64,000 nt of DNA from Nitrosomonas marina (GTDB lineage: Bacteria > Pseudomonadota > Gammaproteobacteria > Burkholderiales > Nitrosomonadaceae): NCBI RefSeq assembly GCF_900110145.1, contig NZ_FOCP01000013.1, positions 1 through 64,000 on the forward strand, read 5' to 3'. The notes below the pieces were generated by a model, which saw only the letters and a program-made list of their open reading frames with translations, made no database searches and was not told the origin of the DNA. Numbering within the stretch: position 1 is the stretch's first letter; each line of letters opens with the position of its first letter. Position numbers and translations under genes: made by a program. Below, in pieces: positions 46,301 through 55,348 of the stretch.

Positions 46301-47333
46301 CAATACCCACGACCTGACTGTCACACTTGATCAACTTTACCTTATAAATCCGCCACATTACTGGATTGCTGTTTCTGGCCAAAATACCGCACAGTTCATC
46401 GATGACGTACTGGATTTCAAAGGCGAAATTACCGCTGATGCCGGCCTGCTGACGCAACCACCTGCGTCACGGCCGCAACTGGCTGATGACATTGTCGTAA
46501 TCGAAGTTAGCGAAATTGAACAAAATGAATCCGAAACCGATGAACAAGAAACAATCGTCAATCTGCATGTTACGCTCGATCTCGGCAAACAGTTTTTTTT
46601 GCGCGTCGCCGGACTCGAAGGTCGTCTCGACGGCAATCTACAATTACACAATGACGAAAATGATACACTCAGTGCCGTCGGATCAATCGCCACTCGATCA
46701 GCTACCTATACCGCCTACGGCCAGGATCTCACCGTCACGCGCGGTATTGTGAATTTCCATGGCCCTTTGGACGATCCCGGTCTGAATATTCTGGCGATTC
46801 GCAAGGGCCTGGAAGTCGAGGCCGGCGTCGAAGTCGCCGGTTCGGTGCGGCATCCAAAAATCAAACTGGTTTCGACTCCGCATGTACCTGACACCGAAAA
46901 ACTGTCCTGGATCGTGCTGGGCCGCGCGCCCGATGTCAGCGGTCTGGATACCTCCCTGCTTATTACTGCTGCCAGCGCAATCCTTGGTGGTGGATCGAAC
47001 GGTATCACCAGCAAGCTAAGCGACATGTTCGGTGTCGATGAAATCTCTTTCAGACAAGGCAGTACAACGGGCAGCACCCAGGCCGGCACACCCAGTACCA
47101 GCAACCTGTTCTCCAATCCGACCAGTCTTGCCAGCACTACCCTGGGCGGCCAGATCGGCACAGTTGGCAAACGCCTCTCTTCGCGTGCGTACTTAAGCTA
47201 CGAGCGCGGCATTACCGCCACCACCGCGGGCATCACCAAGCTCACTTACAACCTGACGCCCAAAATTACCGTCGTCACGCAGGCCGGCGAAGACAGTGCT
47301 GTCGATTTATTTTATACGTTCAGATTTGATTAA
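43326..47333 (+). CDS. tamB: translocation/lipid transport protein TamB
   Basis: 1335 residues. A single N-terminal anchor helix (LNLLIIALSGLLAALAGSG, ~25-43) is followed by a very long beta-repetitive region typical of the AsmA/TamB (DUF490) family, which forms a hydrophobic groove across the periplasm. The C-terminal ~300 residues are the conserved TamB part: VARSATYTAYGQDLTVTRGIVNF-like segment, GLEVEAGVEVAGSVRHP, KLSWIVLGRAP, and the final TPKITVVTQAGEDSAVDLFYTFRFD. It is translationally coupled to tamA through a one-base overlap. It probably moves phospholipids or assists barrel assembly with TamA. Confidence 0.95.
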   Translation: MKHHSNHSAQPGIKGIRGGFRLNLLIIALSGLLAALAGSGYWILNTASGFQWLLSTASRMSGGALEVEDIGGTFSDMQIGRLQYHDETLKLAIQQFKLDWSPGRLVTGELFVRAIDAQRIDVHTVPSSEENTKAATLPADLSSPIDILIQVISVDEIHLYSHDDILTGQQRQPDLSITGLSLQLDSNAQRHRLTHLSLNNSEFGALNASGHILTTHPFNLKSSIRLDDAASRGVTHAALSGSLELLDIKLAHQNAATRGAAAIRLEPFAQSATDMLKSLHVSVTGFNPADFLSDESGIPGANLALQAVIKQNGDDRLVGRMALQNSTAAPLNENGLPLNGLSAAILLTEDTFKLGNLQILLSDQGQISGNMEWHIDRSTGQAILNISNLDPAAIDTQLQPATIGGTVQFMGDADSQRVAISLNDEQSLNLNASVVHAASRIELEQLDLRHGQSRLTGNGELNLGNGDTDDDAQEFQFTGQLSQFNIADFVQGVESNLNTRLDITGSLSPELSAVLDYQFEKSHLNHQPVTGTGKIAFEAPFFLDSKTDFQIGSNQVSVHGKFGRPGDALVLRITAPALAQTGLGLSGSLEAQVDLRDTVDSPAFDFNLDSQALALSENFSIGNLIAEGYLHSETLSLTLKADELQTDGETQLRQFDLKIAGKKSAHTLQTRLRVNDETTVVLHADGGLTGLDKPNTPPVWQGRLTELSVTGQVPVALQSPAPLTLSSERVDFRNARMNIAGGQASINRILWSPQQWQSDGYFSGVKIHPDSDVIPGEDLLHLGGKWHIEAPASLARLSGEIEITREKGDWYLPGELPQAVELQTLTMKASARNGALAAHFDLSSALIGNINARLELPALQAANGELLPPDTRLDGEVNLAVPDLSWLDQLTDTALQAGGAVKLQTSIAGTLDKPMLQGDIRGEQLMIALLDLGLNLHQGELKARFDESVLHIDQLSFVSPYQSPPKDRLLKKLKLENKPGSITVNGSLGFIDNTHDLTVTLDQLYLINPPHYWIAVSGQNTAQFIDDVLDFKGEITADAGLLTQPPASRPQLADDIVVIEVSEIEQNESETDEQETIVNLHVTLDLGKQFFLRVAGLEGRLDGNLQLHNDENDTLSAVGSIATRSATYTAYGQDLTVTRGIVNFHGPLDDPGLNILAIRKGLEVEAGVEVAGSVRHPKIKLVSTPHVPDTEKLSWIVLGRAPDVSGLDTSLLITAASAILGGGSNGITSKLSDMFGVDEISFRQGSTTGSTQAGTPSTSNLFSNPTSLASTTLGGQIGTVGKRLSSRAYLSYERGITATTAGITKLTYNLTPKITVVTQAGEDSAVDLFYTFRFD

Positions 47334-47354
47334 GCGTAGGAAAATCACCCATTA

Positions 47355-48917
47355 TTAATCGTGCAGATCGTCTGCCAGCACCGCTCTGTCATGCGCCCAT
47401 GCCCGCAGCTTGCCAATCCGTTCCGCCATCACCACAGACAGCGGGCGCGTGCGTTCGAGCTCATGCAGTATATCTGCAGAGGTCAGCGCACAATCACCGT
47501 TGCGCGCCGCCGCTTCAAAAACAGCAGCAATCACTGCCTGCTCAATTTCAGCGCCTGAAAAACTGCTGGCATTTGCGGCCAGTTCAGCCAGATCGAAATT
47601 CGCCGGATCTAAACCCCGTTTCTTTAAATGAATGGCAAAAATCTGCTCGCGTGCCGCAGTATTTGGAAAATCGACGAAAAATATTTCATCAAAACGCCCT
47701 TTGCGAATAAGTTCGGGTGGGAGTGTCGAAATATCGTTTGCTGTTGCCACGAGGAATACCGGTTTTGCCGCATTACTGCGTTCGGACAGCCAGGTCAGAA
47801 ATGTGCCCAGTATGCGGCGCGATACACCACCGTCCTGTTCGCCCCCGTTTCCACCCAATCCTTTTTCAAGTTCATCAATCCATAGCACGCACGGCGCCAT
47901 ACCCTCTGCAGCAGCCAGCGCGGCGCGCATATTGCGTTCGCTTTCACCGTAAAATTTGTTATATACCGCACCGAAATCCAGGCGCATTAATGGTATGTTC
48001 CATTCGCCAGCAATTGCGCGCGCGGCAAGGCTTTTGCCGCCACCCATGACGCCGAGCAATAAAATTCCCTTGGGCCGGTCAAGTGCTGCGGTTCTGGAAT
48101 CCAGAAACGGTTTCTGACGCAGTGTCACCCAGTGCTTCATGCGTGCCAATCCGCCGATGGCGTCAAACTTGAAGGACGATTCCTCGAAACCCAGCACGCC
48201 CTCTCCTCCCAATGCCCTGTGTTTGATAGCAAGAATGCGGCGAATATCCTCCTGATTAATCTCGCCATCCGCACGCAGCGCCTGGCGCACCAGACGGCGC
48301 ACATCCTCAAATTCAAGCCCGAGTAGATGCATGATCAGCAAGTCAACCGTACGACGGTCACCGCGTACCTTGTCACCGTTTTGTGTGTGATACAGTTTCG
48401 CCTCGTTGAATACAATCGACCGGATATCGTCACGTGTCGGCAATTTCGGCTTGAAATGCCCCGCCAACCGCAGCAGTTCCGAGGGTACATCTTCCAGCGT
48501 CGGGCTGACAAACACCAGTGTACGCGCACATTTTGCATGATCCATGGCGATTTCGCGCATCAGACGCACGGCTACGGCATCCTTGAATCCGGGATGCGCG
48601 TCGCACAAGACGTAAACGCCGTTCTGAGACGATTTATCGATATGCCTCAGGCAGTCAATCAATTCATTTGTCTGATAAATGGCTTTGCCGTGATCGTCGT
48701 TTGAGCTGGCTGCAAACTGGCCGAGACCTCCACCGGTCCCGACAACCCGGCCAAGTCCGTCAACGATGCTCCATCGCATCATTAATTGATTTTCCAGATT
48801 GGATGCCTGTGTCAGCAGTTTTAAAATACGCGGCTCTTCATGTGTCTCAATCAGGATCAGCGGCACTCTGGCACGCAGCAAAGCTGAGAGTTCGTTGATT
48901 TCTGCGGGTTCGTTCAT
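47355..48917 (-). CDS. Ycf46-like AAA+ ATPase
   Basis: 520 residues. The N-terminal ~240 residues form the Ycf46-type domain (LRARVPLILIETHEEPRIL). The AAA+ module has Walker A GVMGGGKS (~293-300), Walker B CVLWIDELEKGL, sensor 1 VATANDI and arginine finger ELIRKGRFDEIF, with the C-terminal lid containing FSGAEIEQAVIAAVFEAA. Homologues are found in cyanobacteria, chloroplasts and many proteobacteria. In cyanobacteria they affect CO2 uptake, while roles elsewhere are unclear. It converges with tamB (22 bases apart). No partner genes are evident. Confidence 0.93.
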   Translation of the reverse strand: MNEPAEINELSALLRARVPLILIETHEEPRILKLLTQASNLENQLMMRWSIVDGLGRVVGTGGGLGQFAASSNDDHGKAIYQTNELIDCLRHIDKSSQNGVYVLCDAHPGFKDAVAVRLMREIAMDHAKCARTLVFVSPTLEDVPSELLRLAGHFKPKLPTRDDIRSIVFNEAKLYHTQNGDKVRGDRRTVDLLIMHLLGLEFEDVRRLVRQALRADGEINQEDIRRILAIKHRALGGEGVLGFEESSFKFDAIGGLARMKHWVTLRQKPFLDSRTAALDRPKGILLLGVMGGGKSLAARAIAGEWNIPLMRLDFGAVYNKFYGESERNMRAALAAAEGMAPCVLWIDELEKGLGGNGGEQDGGVSRRILGTFLTWLSERSNAAKPVFLVATANDISTLPPELIRKGRFDEIFFVDFPNTAAREQIFAIHLKKRGLDPANFDLAELAANASSFSGAEIEQAVIAAVFEAAARNGDCALTSADILHELERTRPLSVVMAERIGKLRAWAHDRAVLADDLHD

Positions 48918-49085
48918 CGTTATTTCATCGTAAAGTCAGTCATACTCATGCAACGACCCTGACCGGCAAAATCTTGAACGATTATGCAATCAGGCAGATT
49001 TTTAATAAGACAATCATCAGCCCGATGCAAACTTTTGTGCTGCTTGCTGCTCACTGGATTAACAATAATCGACCAATAAAAATTT

Positions 49086-49114
49086 TTGACTGAAACAGAT
49101 ATTTCATTTAATCT
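49086..49114 (+). promoter_or_regulatory. sigma-70 promoter of umuDC with internal dyad
   Basis: TTGACT at 49086-49091 and TAATCT at 49109-49114 are separated by exactly 17 bases, a near-consensus sigma-70 promoter 34 bases before the umuD start. Within the spacer, TGAAA-N6-TTTCA (49091-49106) is a perfect 5-bp dyad, a likely repressor site. It is not the canonical CTGT-N8-ACAG SOS box, which is not visible here. Confidence 0.6.
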
Positions 49115-49147
49115 TGATTTTTGTGTCATCAATCAAAATCAGCTATC

Positions 49148-49723
49148 ATGAAACAGTCAAACTGGGGTGGGCAACGCGCCGGCGCGGGCAGGAAACGTTC
49201 TGCGGAGCCGTCAGTCACCGTTCGCGTGCCTGTCAGCAGCAAAGAAACTGTTCTGCAATGGGTACGGCAACACAAGATGTCTACTGCATATATTCCCGCA
49301 TGGATGGAAATTGCCCGGCTCGAACAGCAAGCCGTGCCACAGTCATTTCCGCGCATGAGTCATTCGGTACGCGCCGGTTTCCCTTCACCGGCAGATGATT
49401 ATGTGGAAAAACGTATCGACCTCAACGAAGAATTGATTCAACACCGCGAGGCTACCTTTTTTCTGCGTGTCAGAGGGCATTCGATGATCGATGCCGGCAT
49501 TGACGACGGCGACGAACTGATTGTCGACCGTGCCATTGCTCCCGAGCATAACCGTATTGTCGTCGCTGCTGTCGATGGCGAATTAACCGTCAAGCGTTTT
49601 TACCGGCGCAACGGTATTATCAAACTGATTGCGGAAAACCCGCAATATCCGGATATCGAATTCAAGAACGAGCAGGAAATGATGATATGGGGCGTGGTCA
49701 CTCGAGTGATCAAATCTGTTTAG
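49148..49723 (+). CDS. umuD: UmuD-like LexA-family translesion protein with N-terminal extension
   Basis: 191 residues from the ATG at 49148; an upstream TTG at 49121 would add nine residues. The C-terminal ~115 residues are the UmuD/LexA peptidase: cleavage site A76-G77 in [11 protein letters not shown], nucleophile S112 in VRGHSM, and general base K149 in LTVKRF. The spacings of 35 (G77 to S112) and 37 (S112 to K149) equal those of E. coli UmuD. The first ~70 residues are an extra head beginning [13 protein letters not shown], a basic motif common in phage and transposon proteins that may bind DNA. The processed form is the UmuD' subunit of polymerase V. It is followed two bases later by umuC. 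Confidence 0.92.
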   Translation: MKQSNWGGQRAGAGRKRSAEPSVTVRVPVSSKETVLQWVRQHKMSTAYIPAWMEIARLEQQAVPQSFPRMSHSVRAGFPSPADDYVEKRIDLNEELIQHREATFFLRVRGHSMIDAGIDDGDELIVDRAIAPEHNRIVVAAVDGELTVKRFYRRNGIIKLIAENPQYPDIEFKNEQEMMIWGVVTRVIKSV

Positions 49724-49725
49724 CC

Positions 49726-51000
49726 ATGTTTGCACTGATCGACGGCAATAATTTCTATGTGTCCTGCGAACGCGTATTCAATCCGTGCCTGATGGGAAGG
49801 CCCGTTATTGTATTATCCAATAATGACGGCTGCGCGGTCGCACGTTCCGAGGAAGCCAAGGCACTGGGTATCAAAATGGGCGTGCCCTGGTTTCAGGTGC
49901 AGTCGCTGGCGCGGAAACATGGTGTCATTGCACTATCGTCAAACTACACGCTATATGCCGATATGAGCAACCGCATGATGTCTCTCCTTGGGCAATTTGC
50001 GCCACAGGAAATCTATTCCATAGACGAATGCTTTCTGTATTTTAACGATTTTCAAATGGATCTGACCGCCTATAGTCAAACAATTCGCCAGCGCATTAAA
50101 CACTGGCTTGGCTTACCGGTCTGTATTGGCATCGGCCCGACCAAAACCCTGGCAAAACTTGCCAACCATATCGCAAAAAAACAACCGCGCTGGCAGGGCG
50201 TCTGCAATCTGGGCACTTTGCCCGAAACAACACTCAACAACCTGCTGGCCGGCATTGAAGTCGGCGAAGTCTGGGGAATTGGTCGCCGCCTGCGGGAAAA
50301 GCTGCACCATCTGAATATTCGTACCGCCCTGGCGCTCAAATGTGCAGATGCTGATTTGATCGGCCGCATGTTTTCAATAACAGCAAAACGTACTGTCACG
50401 GAATTACGAGGCATGCCTGCATTACGGCTTGATGAAGTCGCACCAGCCAGGCAGCAAATCCTATGCAGCCGATCCTTCGGCATGCCTGTCACGCAATACA
50501 GCGAGCTTCAGGAAGCCGTAACCAGTTATATTACCAGGGCGGCAGAAAAACTGCGATGCCAGTCTTTGCTGGCACATGCCGTCCATGTGTATATTCATAC
50601 AAATCCACACCGAAAAAGGGATGCGCAATACCGGCAGGGTATTACGGTCACATTAACGGAGTCCAGCTGTGATACGATCAAACTGACACGTGCAGGATTA
50701 TGGGGACTGGCACGCATTTACCGGACGGGCTATCGTTATAACAAGGCCGGGATAATGCTGATGGAACTCGTCCCTGCGGATGCCTTTCGGCAAACCGCAT
50801 TGTTTGCCCATGACACAACCATGGCAGATAAAGCGCGAACACTCATGACAACACTTGACCTGGTCAATCGGCGCATGGGAAAAGATACGCTCGCGCTGGC
50901 GGGTGCAGGCACCGTCAAAAACTGGCATATGAAACGAAACCACAAATCACCCTGTTATACGACCGAATGGAAAGAGCTGGCAGAAGCACATTGTTGTTAA
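49726..51000 (+). CDS. umuC: DNA polymerase V catalytic subunit UmuC
   Basis: 424 residues from the ATG at 49726, where the family begins ([20 protein letters not shown]). Y-family signatures: [10 protein letters not shown], the YADMSNRMM segment, SIDECFLYF with the catalytic acidic residues, [18 protein letters not shown], and [12 protein letters not shown] for the HhH thumb. The C-terminal little finger includes [11 protein letters not shown]. The enzyme is error-prone and acts with UmuD' in SOS mutagenesis. The start follows the umuD stop by two bases, so translation is coupled. The stop codon falls in the hairpin at 50997-51016. Confidence 0.96.
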   Translation: MFALIDGNNFYVSCERVFNPCLMGRPVIVLSNNDGCAVARSEEAKALGIKMGVPWFQVQSLARKHGVIALSSNYTLYADMSNRMMSLLGQFAPQEIYSIDECFLYFNDFQMDLTAYSQTIRQRIKHWLGLPVCIGIGPTKTLAKLANHIAKKQPRWQGVCNLGTLPETTLNNLLAGIEVGEVWGIGRRLREKLHHLNIRTALALKCADADLIGRMFSITAKRTVTELRGMPALRLDEVAPARQQILCSRSFGMPVTQYSELQEAVTSYITRAAEKLRCQSLLAHAVHVYIHTNPHRKRDAQYRQGITVTLTESSCDTIKLTRAGLWGLARIYRTGYRYNKAGIMLMELVPADAFRQTALFAHDTTMADKARTLMTTLDLVNRRMGKDTLALAGAGTVKNWHMKRNHKSPCYTTEWKELAEAHCC

Positions 51001-51016
51001 GCGGTTTTCCGCTTAA
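50997..51016. terminator. hairpin spanning umuC stop codon
   Basis: TTAAGCGG (50997-51004) and CCGCTTAA (51009-51016) pair perfectly around a TTTT loop. The first arm contains the umuC stop TAA. No T-run follows (AAACC), so it is a weak terminator at best. It may also protect the 3' end of the umuDC mRNA or separate umuC from the symporter gene, which starts 23 bases later. Confidence 0.4.
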
Positions 51017-51038
51017 AACCTGAAATGGTAAAACAATA

Positions 51039-52274
51039 ATGAAAAAAATATCGTTGAATACGCAAATCATACTGGGCAGCCTGGCAGGTATATTACTGGG
51101 TCTGTGGTTCGCCGGGCTGGGGCAGGAATCGAACATCACACAAGGCGGTCTGTATATTGCAGGACTGATCGGCACGTTATTTATTGATTTGCTAAGAATG
51201 GTACTGATTCCGCTGGTTTTCACATCGATTATTGTGGGTGTCGCCAATTTGCGCGCTCACCGGCAGATGAACCGGGTATGGCAGGGAACGCTCGGATTCT
51301 TTGTCCTGACCATGGGGCTTGCACTGCTGCTGGGTCTTACCGCTGCTAACTGGCTGCAACCTGGTGGCGGACTGCAACTGGCCATGTTTCAGGATTCCCT
51401 GCAGAATTTTCAGGCGACACAAATGTCGTTAGCCGAATTTTTTGCGCATTTTCTGCATTCATTGTTTCAAAACCCCATCGCGGCACTTGCACAGGGCAAT
51501 GTACTGGCTGTCGTGGTCTTTGCCCTGCTCCTCGGCATCGCACTGGTTATCGGTGGTGAACGATACCGCAATATTCTGGTACTAATGCAGGAGTTTCTGG
51601 AACTGATACTCATGCTGGTTGGCTGGATCATGCGACTTGCACCGTTTGGAATCATGGCATTACTACTGCAGCTGGTAGCCACACAGGACACTGGCCTGCT
51701 GAATACACTGATCAAGTTCGTTGGCATTGTCATGGGAACCACGATACTGCATGGCCTGGTGGTGTTGCCGCTGATTCTTTATCTGACTACCGGTATGACA
51801 CCGATCAAATTCTGGCGCGGCGCACGTGAAGCATTGATTACCGCCCTTGCCACCAGTTCCAGCGCAGCAACGTTACCCGTTACGCTGCGCTGTGCCGAAC
51901 AACACCTGCACGTCAAACGGGATATTGCCGGGTTTGTTATTCCGCTGGGTACAACAATGAATATGGACGGTACTGCGTTATATGAAGCTGTTGCGGCACT
52001 GTTCATCGCAAACCTGGTTGGTGTGGAACTGAGTCTGATGCAGCAGCTGATTGTTTTCGTCACCGCCATGCTTGCCGCAATGGGCGCGCCGGGCATTCCC
52101 AGCGCCGGTATGGTTACCATGGTCGTCGTTTTACAGGCTGTCGGGTTGCCAGCTGAAGCGATTGCCATTTTGCTGCCGGTAGACCGCTTACTGGATACGG
52201 TACGCACCATGGTGAATGTCGAAGGCGATATGGTCGGAAGTCTGGTTGTACAAAAATGGACACACCGCGAGTAA
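51039..52274 (+). CDS. dicarboxylate/amino acid:cation symporter (DAACS)
   Basis: 411 residues, about eight helices plus re-entrant hairpins. DAACS signatures: IALVIGGERYRNILV late in the first half, ATSSSAATLPVTLR (the serine-rich SSSS/SSAATLP hairpin motif, ~272-285), GTTMNMDGTALYEAVAALFIA (~307-327), and GAPGIPSAGMVTMVVVL plus DRLLDTVRTMVNVEGD near the end. These are the ligand and cation sites of GltP/DctA-type carriers. The sequence does not tell whether glutamate, aspartate or C4-dicarboxylates are the main substrate. It is in the inner membrane. It converges with the HD-GYP gene. Confidence 0.94.
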   Translation: MKKISLNTQIILGSLAGILLGLWFAGLGQESNITQGGLYIAGLIGTLFIDLLRMVLIPLVFTSIIVGVANLRAHRQMNRVWQGTLGFFVLTMGLALLLGLTAANWLQPGGGLQLAMFQDSLQNFQATQMSLAEFFAHFLHSLFQNPIAALAQGNVLAVVVFALLLGIALVIGGERYRNILVLMQEFLELILMLVGWIMRLAPFGIMALLLQLVATQDTGLLNTLIKFVGIVMGTTILHGLVVLPLILYLTTGMTPIKFWRGAREALITALATSSSAATLPVTLRCAEQHLHVKRDIAGFVIPLGTTMNMDGTALYEAVAALFIANLVGVELSLMQQLIVFVTAMLAAMGAPGIPSAGMVTMVVVLQAVGLPAEAIAILLPVDRLLDTVRTMVNVEGDMVGSLVVQKWTHRE

Positions 52275-52339
52275 ACGTAGACAAATTCTGATTCATCTGA
52301 TCGGCTTCACTTGATACAGGTCAAATGATAAGAGCTGCA

Positions 52340-53491
52340 TCAAACAGTTTCATCATCACGAAAGCGTTGCTGGATCTCCAGTATTTTGTCCGGATTTCTT
52401 AACAGTGCATCAACACAATCACGATCCAGTTTGGTGTTAGACAATTCCCTTAACAGTGCAAAAGCTTTTTCATTACTCCAGGGCACTTTATAGGCGCGAC
52501 GGGAAGTCAGCGCGTCAAATACATCAGCAACAGCACTGATACGCGCCTCAATCGGAATTTCGTTGCCCTTGAGCCCTTTGGGATAACCGCTTCCATCCAC
52601 GGCTTCATGGTGATACTCAGCGATATTGCGCATAATGTTGACATGATTCAGTGCATACAAGCTGAAGTCTTCAAGAATGGCGTCGATAATTTCCCGCCCT
52701 TTTCCAGGATGCGTTTTCATAATATCGAATTCTTCATCATTCAGCTTCCCAGGCTTACGCAAAATACTATCCGGGATGCCGATTTTACCGACATCATGGA
52801 GCGGCGAGAACAGAAAAATATGCTCAATTTGCTCATCGCTGATGTTATAGTCAGCGGCCAGTTCACGGGCAATCAAACGTGCATAATGGGCCGTTCGGTC
52901 AATATGCTTGCCTGTTTCGATATCCCGATAATGCGTCATACTGCGCGTTGCCTGCACGGCAGCTACAAGCGTTCGTATGGCTGCCAGTTCATTAATAACC
53001 ATCAGGGCGATCAAATGACCATAAATATCGATCTGGCGTAACACCGCAGATGTAAAAGGATGCGCCTCAAAAGAATTGAAAAAAAGAAAACCAACAAAAG
53101 CACCGCTCTGATACAGCGGCATGGTGTAACTGGCTTTATATCCTTTGGCGGCGATACGTTTGGTATGCACGTTTGTACCTTGGGCAAAAATATCCAGATC
53201 CTGGACCAGCCGTGGACGTCGCTGTTCAATAATCTCCCTCAGTGAAGGCGCGGCTTCAAGCGGCGCTTCATAAGTAACGACAGGATTATCATCACCTTCA
53301 GTACTATGTGCATAGGTTTTAAGTATATTCGTCTGCTCATCATATAGCGCTATTGCCAGACGGCTGATAAAAGGGAAATCCTGGAGAATGACCTGGTGTA
53401 TAAAACTGAGCTTGTCGGATAAGGGAAGATCCTCATGTAATCGGGCAAGCGTATCTTGGTGTGAAAATAAATCTTTTTTTTGCTGCAACAT
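52340..53491 (-). CDS. GAF-HD-GYP c-di-GMP phosphodiesterase, paralogue of 27228-28355
   Basis: 383 residues with the same domain order as the protein at 27228-28355: a GAF-like sensor (FISRLAIALYDEQTNILKTY, GYKASYTMPLYQSG), then HD-GYP with SPLHDVGKIGIPDSI, YHHEAVDGSGYPKG and VADVFDALTS. All metal-binding residues are present. The two proteins align end to end with few gaps, which indicates duplication. The gene lies 86 bases upstream of fliE on the same strand, so it may set c-di-GMP levels during flagellar assembly. Confidence 0.92.
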   Translation of the reverse strand: MLQQKKDLFSHQDTLARLHEDLPLSDKLSFIHQVILQDFPFISRLAIALYDEQTNILKTYAHSTEGDDNPVVTYEAPLEAAPSLREIIEQRRPRLVQDLDIFAQGTNVHTKRIAAKGYKASYTMPLYQSGAFVGFLFFNSFEAHPFTSAVLRQIDIYGHLIALMVINELAAIRTLVAAVQATRSMTHYRDIETGKHIDRTAHYARLIARELAADYNISDEQIEHIFLFSPLHDVGKIGIPDSILRKPGKLNDEEFDIMKTHPGKGREIIDAILEDFSLYALNHVNIMRNIAEYHHEAVDGSGYPKGLKGNEIPIEARISAVADVFDALTSRRAYKVPWSNEKAFALLRELSNTKLDRDCVDALLRNPDKILEIQQRFRDDETV

Positions 53492-53577
53492 CAGAACTTC
53501 CTGTAGAAAACAGAATGGGCGACACGCCTGAATATTTGATAGATAAAAAAAGGAATCTCAAGTAAGGGCGGGCAAAT

Positions 53578-53901
53578 TCAAACCTGCATGTTCATAATTT
53601 CCTGATAGGCCGTTACAAGCTTGTTACGAACCTGAACCATGGATTGGAATGAAACATTGGCTTTTTGTAATGAAACCATTACTTCATGCAGATCTGCATT
53701 GGATTCTCCACTAACAAAATCCCTGCTCAGCTGTCCCGCTTTTTGCTGTACATCGTTGACCTTGTCAACCGCAGCTCTTAATGTCTGACTAAAGTCAACT
53801 TCTGTTGCGGCACTATTGTCAACTGGCTTTTTTACGCCCGAAGTAAGTGCTGAGGCCGCATTTAATTGCTCAAGTATATTATCAATTCCAGATCTATCCA
53901 T
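53578..53901 (-). CDS. fliE: flagellar hook-basal body complex protein FliE
   Basis: 107 residues, normal for FliE. The C-terminal region [38 protein letters not shown] is the conserved part; residues 1-40 are variable. FliE connects the MS ring to the rod and is exported by the flagellar type III system. The gene lies downstream of the flrC/flrB pair on the same strand and opposite in direction to fliF, a common arrangement. A ribosome-binding AGGG lies eight bases before the ATG. Confidence 0.95.
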   Translation of the reverse strand: MDRSGIDNILEQLNAASALTSGVKKPVDNSAATEVDFSQTLRAAVDKVNDVQQKAGQLSRDFVSGESNADLHEVMVSLQKANVSFQSMVQVRNKLVTAYQEIMNMQV

Positions 53902-54025
53902 CTTTAAACCCTGTCATCAGAATTCCCGAAATCAGCAGCCAGAAAACACTAAAAAATTCAGCCCGCCAGATTAAAATCATACAACAAAATGTAAAACTGT
54001 TTTATATAAACAGCGGCTTGATTTC

Positions 54026-55348
54026 TTAGAAACCACTCGCCCGGTACTGCTGTAACTTATATCGCAGTGTCCGCTCAGATATGCCCAGTCTTTGAACAGC
54101 CAGTTTACGAGAACCGTTGACCGCTGCAAGCGTGTCCATAATATGTTTGCGTTCAAGCGCTTTCATATCAAGTGAAGCGGTTTCTACAGGAACATCAGTT
54201 TGCTGCTGACCAATACAGGCGTCAGCCAGGCTAATGTGCTCAGCTTCGACTGCAGCTGTATTAACGGCCAGTATCATGGCTCGCTGTATCACGTTCTCGA
54301 GCTCCCGGACATTACCGGGCCAATGATAACGCACCAGTATATCAATCGCTTCCTGCGACAGGCTACGTGCATAATATTGAGGAGATTCCGCTATAACACG
54401 GTTCATAAAATGCCGTGACAATGGCTCGATATCAAGCGGCCTTTCCCTCAGCGGCGGAATTTCAATCGGGAAAACGTTTAAACGGTAATATAAATCTTCT
54501 CTGAATTTTCCATTCTTTACCATTTTGGGCATATCACGGTTTGATGTTGTCAGGAGCCTAAAATCGAGTTTGATGATCTGATGACCGCCTACCCGTTCGA
54601 CTTCTCTTTCCTGTAATACACGCAACAGCTTTGCCTGAAGATCCAGCGGCATTTCAGAAATTTCATCAAGTAGCAAAGTGCCGCCATCTGCCTGTTCAAA
54701 TTTGCCGGGTTGTGCGCGGGTTGCACCGGTAAATGCCCCCTTTTCATAGCCAAACAGTGTCGCTTCCAGTAAATTATCCGGAATAGCCGCACAATTGATG
54801 GCAACAAAAGGTTTGCGTGAGCGACTTGAATGCTGATGTATATAACGGGCAATCACTTCCTTTCCACAGCCACTCTCGCCAGTCAGCATTACCGTCGCCG
54901 TTGATTCGGCAACACGCCTGGCCAGTGACAATAACTCGCGCGTGCGCGTATCTCTAGCGATTATGTCCTGATCGCCTTCTGGACTCTTTAAGGCGTATTG
55001 TTCAAGCTGTGCCAGCAAATCATTCGGCTCAAAAGGTTTGACTACAAAATCACAGGCACCGTTGCGCATCGCAATAATGGCTTTGTCAATCTCACCATAT
55101 GCCGTCATCAGCATTACTGGCAGATCCGGATCAAACGCTTTGATTTTCTGTAACAAAACAAACCCGTCGATTGGTTGCATCTGGATATCGCTGACAACCA
55201 TGCCAACGGTATTTTCCTGCAACAACGTCAAGGCTTCTGCACCGTTTCGTGCGGCAACAGGATGATACCCTGCCAGTTTCAGTGTTTCGCAGATGACTTC
55301 TAATAGATCCTGATCATCCTCGACAATCAGCACAGGCAATGGATTCAT
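54026..55348 (-). CDS. flrC: sigma-54-dependent flagellar response regulator FlrC/FleR-like
   Basis: 440 residues. The receiver (~5-118) has the acidic pocket VEDDQD, phospho-Asp D54 in VVSDIQM and K in VVKPFEP. The AAA+ sigma-54 activator domain (~135-370) has Walker A GESGCGKE, the sigma-54-contact loop GAFTGA in YEKGAFTGATR, Walker B GGTLLLDEISEM, and FREDLYYRLNVFPIEIPPLRERP. A Fis-type HTH (LGISERTLRYKL) ends the protein. It activates class III flagellar genes in polar flagellates and is phosphorylated by the kinase encoded just upstream. The ATG overlaps the end of the kinase gene by four bases. The fliE gene follows on the same strand. Confidence 0.95.
   Translation of the reverse strand: MNPLPVLIVEDDQDLLEVICETLKLAGYHPVAARNGAEALTLLQENTVGMVVSDIQMQPIDGFVLLQKIKAFDPDLPVMLMTAYGEIDKAIIAMRNGACDFVVKPFEPNDLLAQLEQYALKSPEGDQDIIARDTRTRELLSLARRVAESTATVMLTGESGCGKEVIARYIHQHSSRSRKPFVAINCAAIPDNLLEATLFGYEKGAFTGATRAQPGKFEQADGGTLLLDEISEMPLDLQAKLLRVLQEREVERVGGHQIIKLDFRLLTTSNRDMPKMVKNGKFREDLYYRLNVFPIEIPPLRERPLDIEPLSRHFMNRVIAESPQYYARSLSQEAIDILVRYHWPGNVRELENVIQRAMILAVNTAAVEAEHISLADACIGQQQTDVPVETASLDMKALERKHIMDTLAAVNGSRKLAVQRLGISERTLRYKLQQYRASGF

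Noticed and set aside
54000..54025. CTGTTT-N5-AAACAG dyad after flrC considered as an SOS box
   Set aside because: The CTG to CAG spacing is one base too long for a LexA site; it is more likely a weak transcript-end hairpin.
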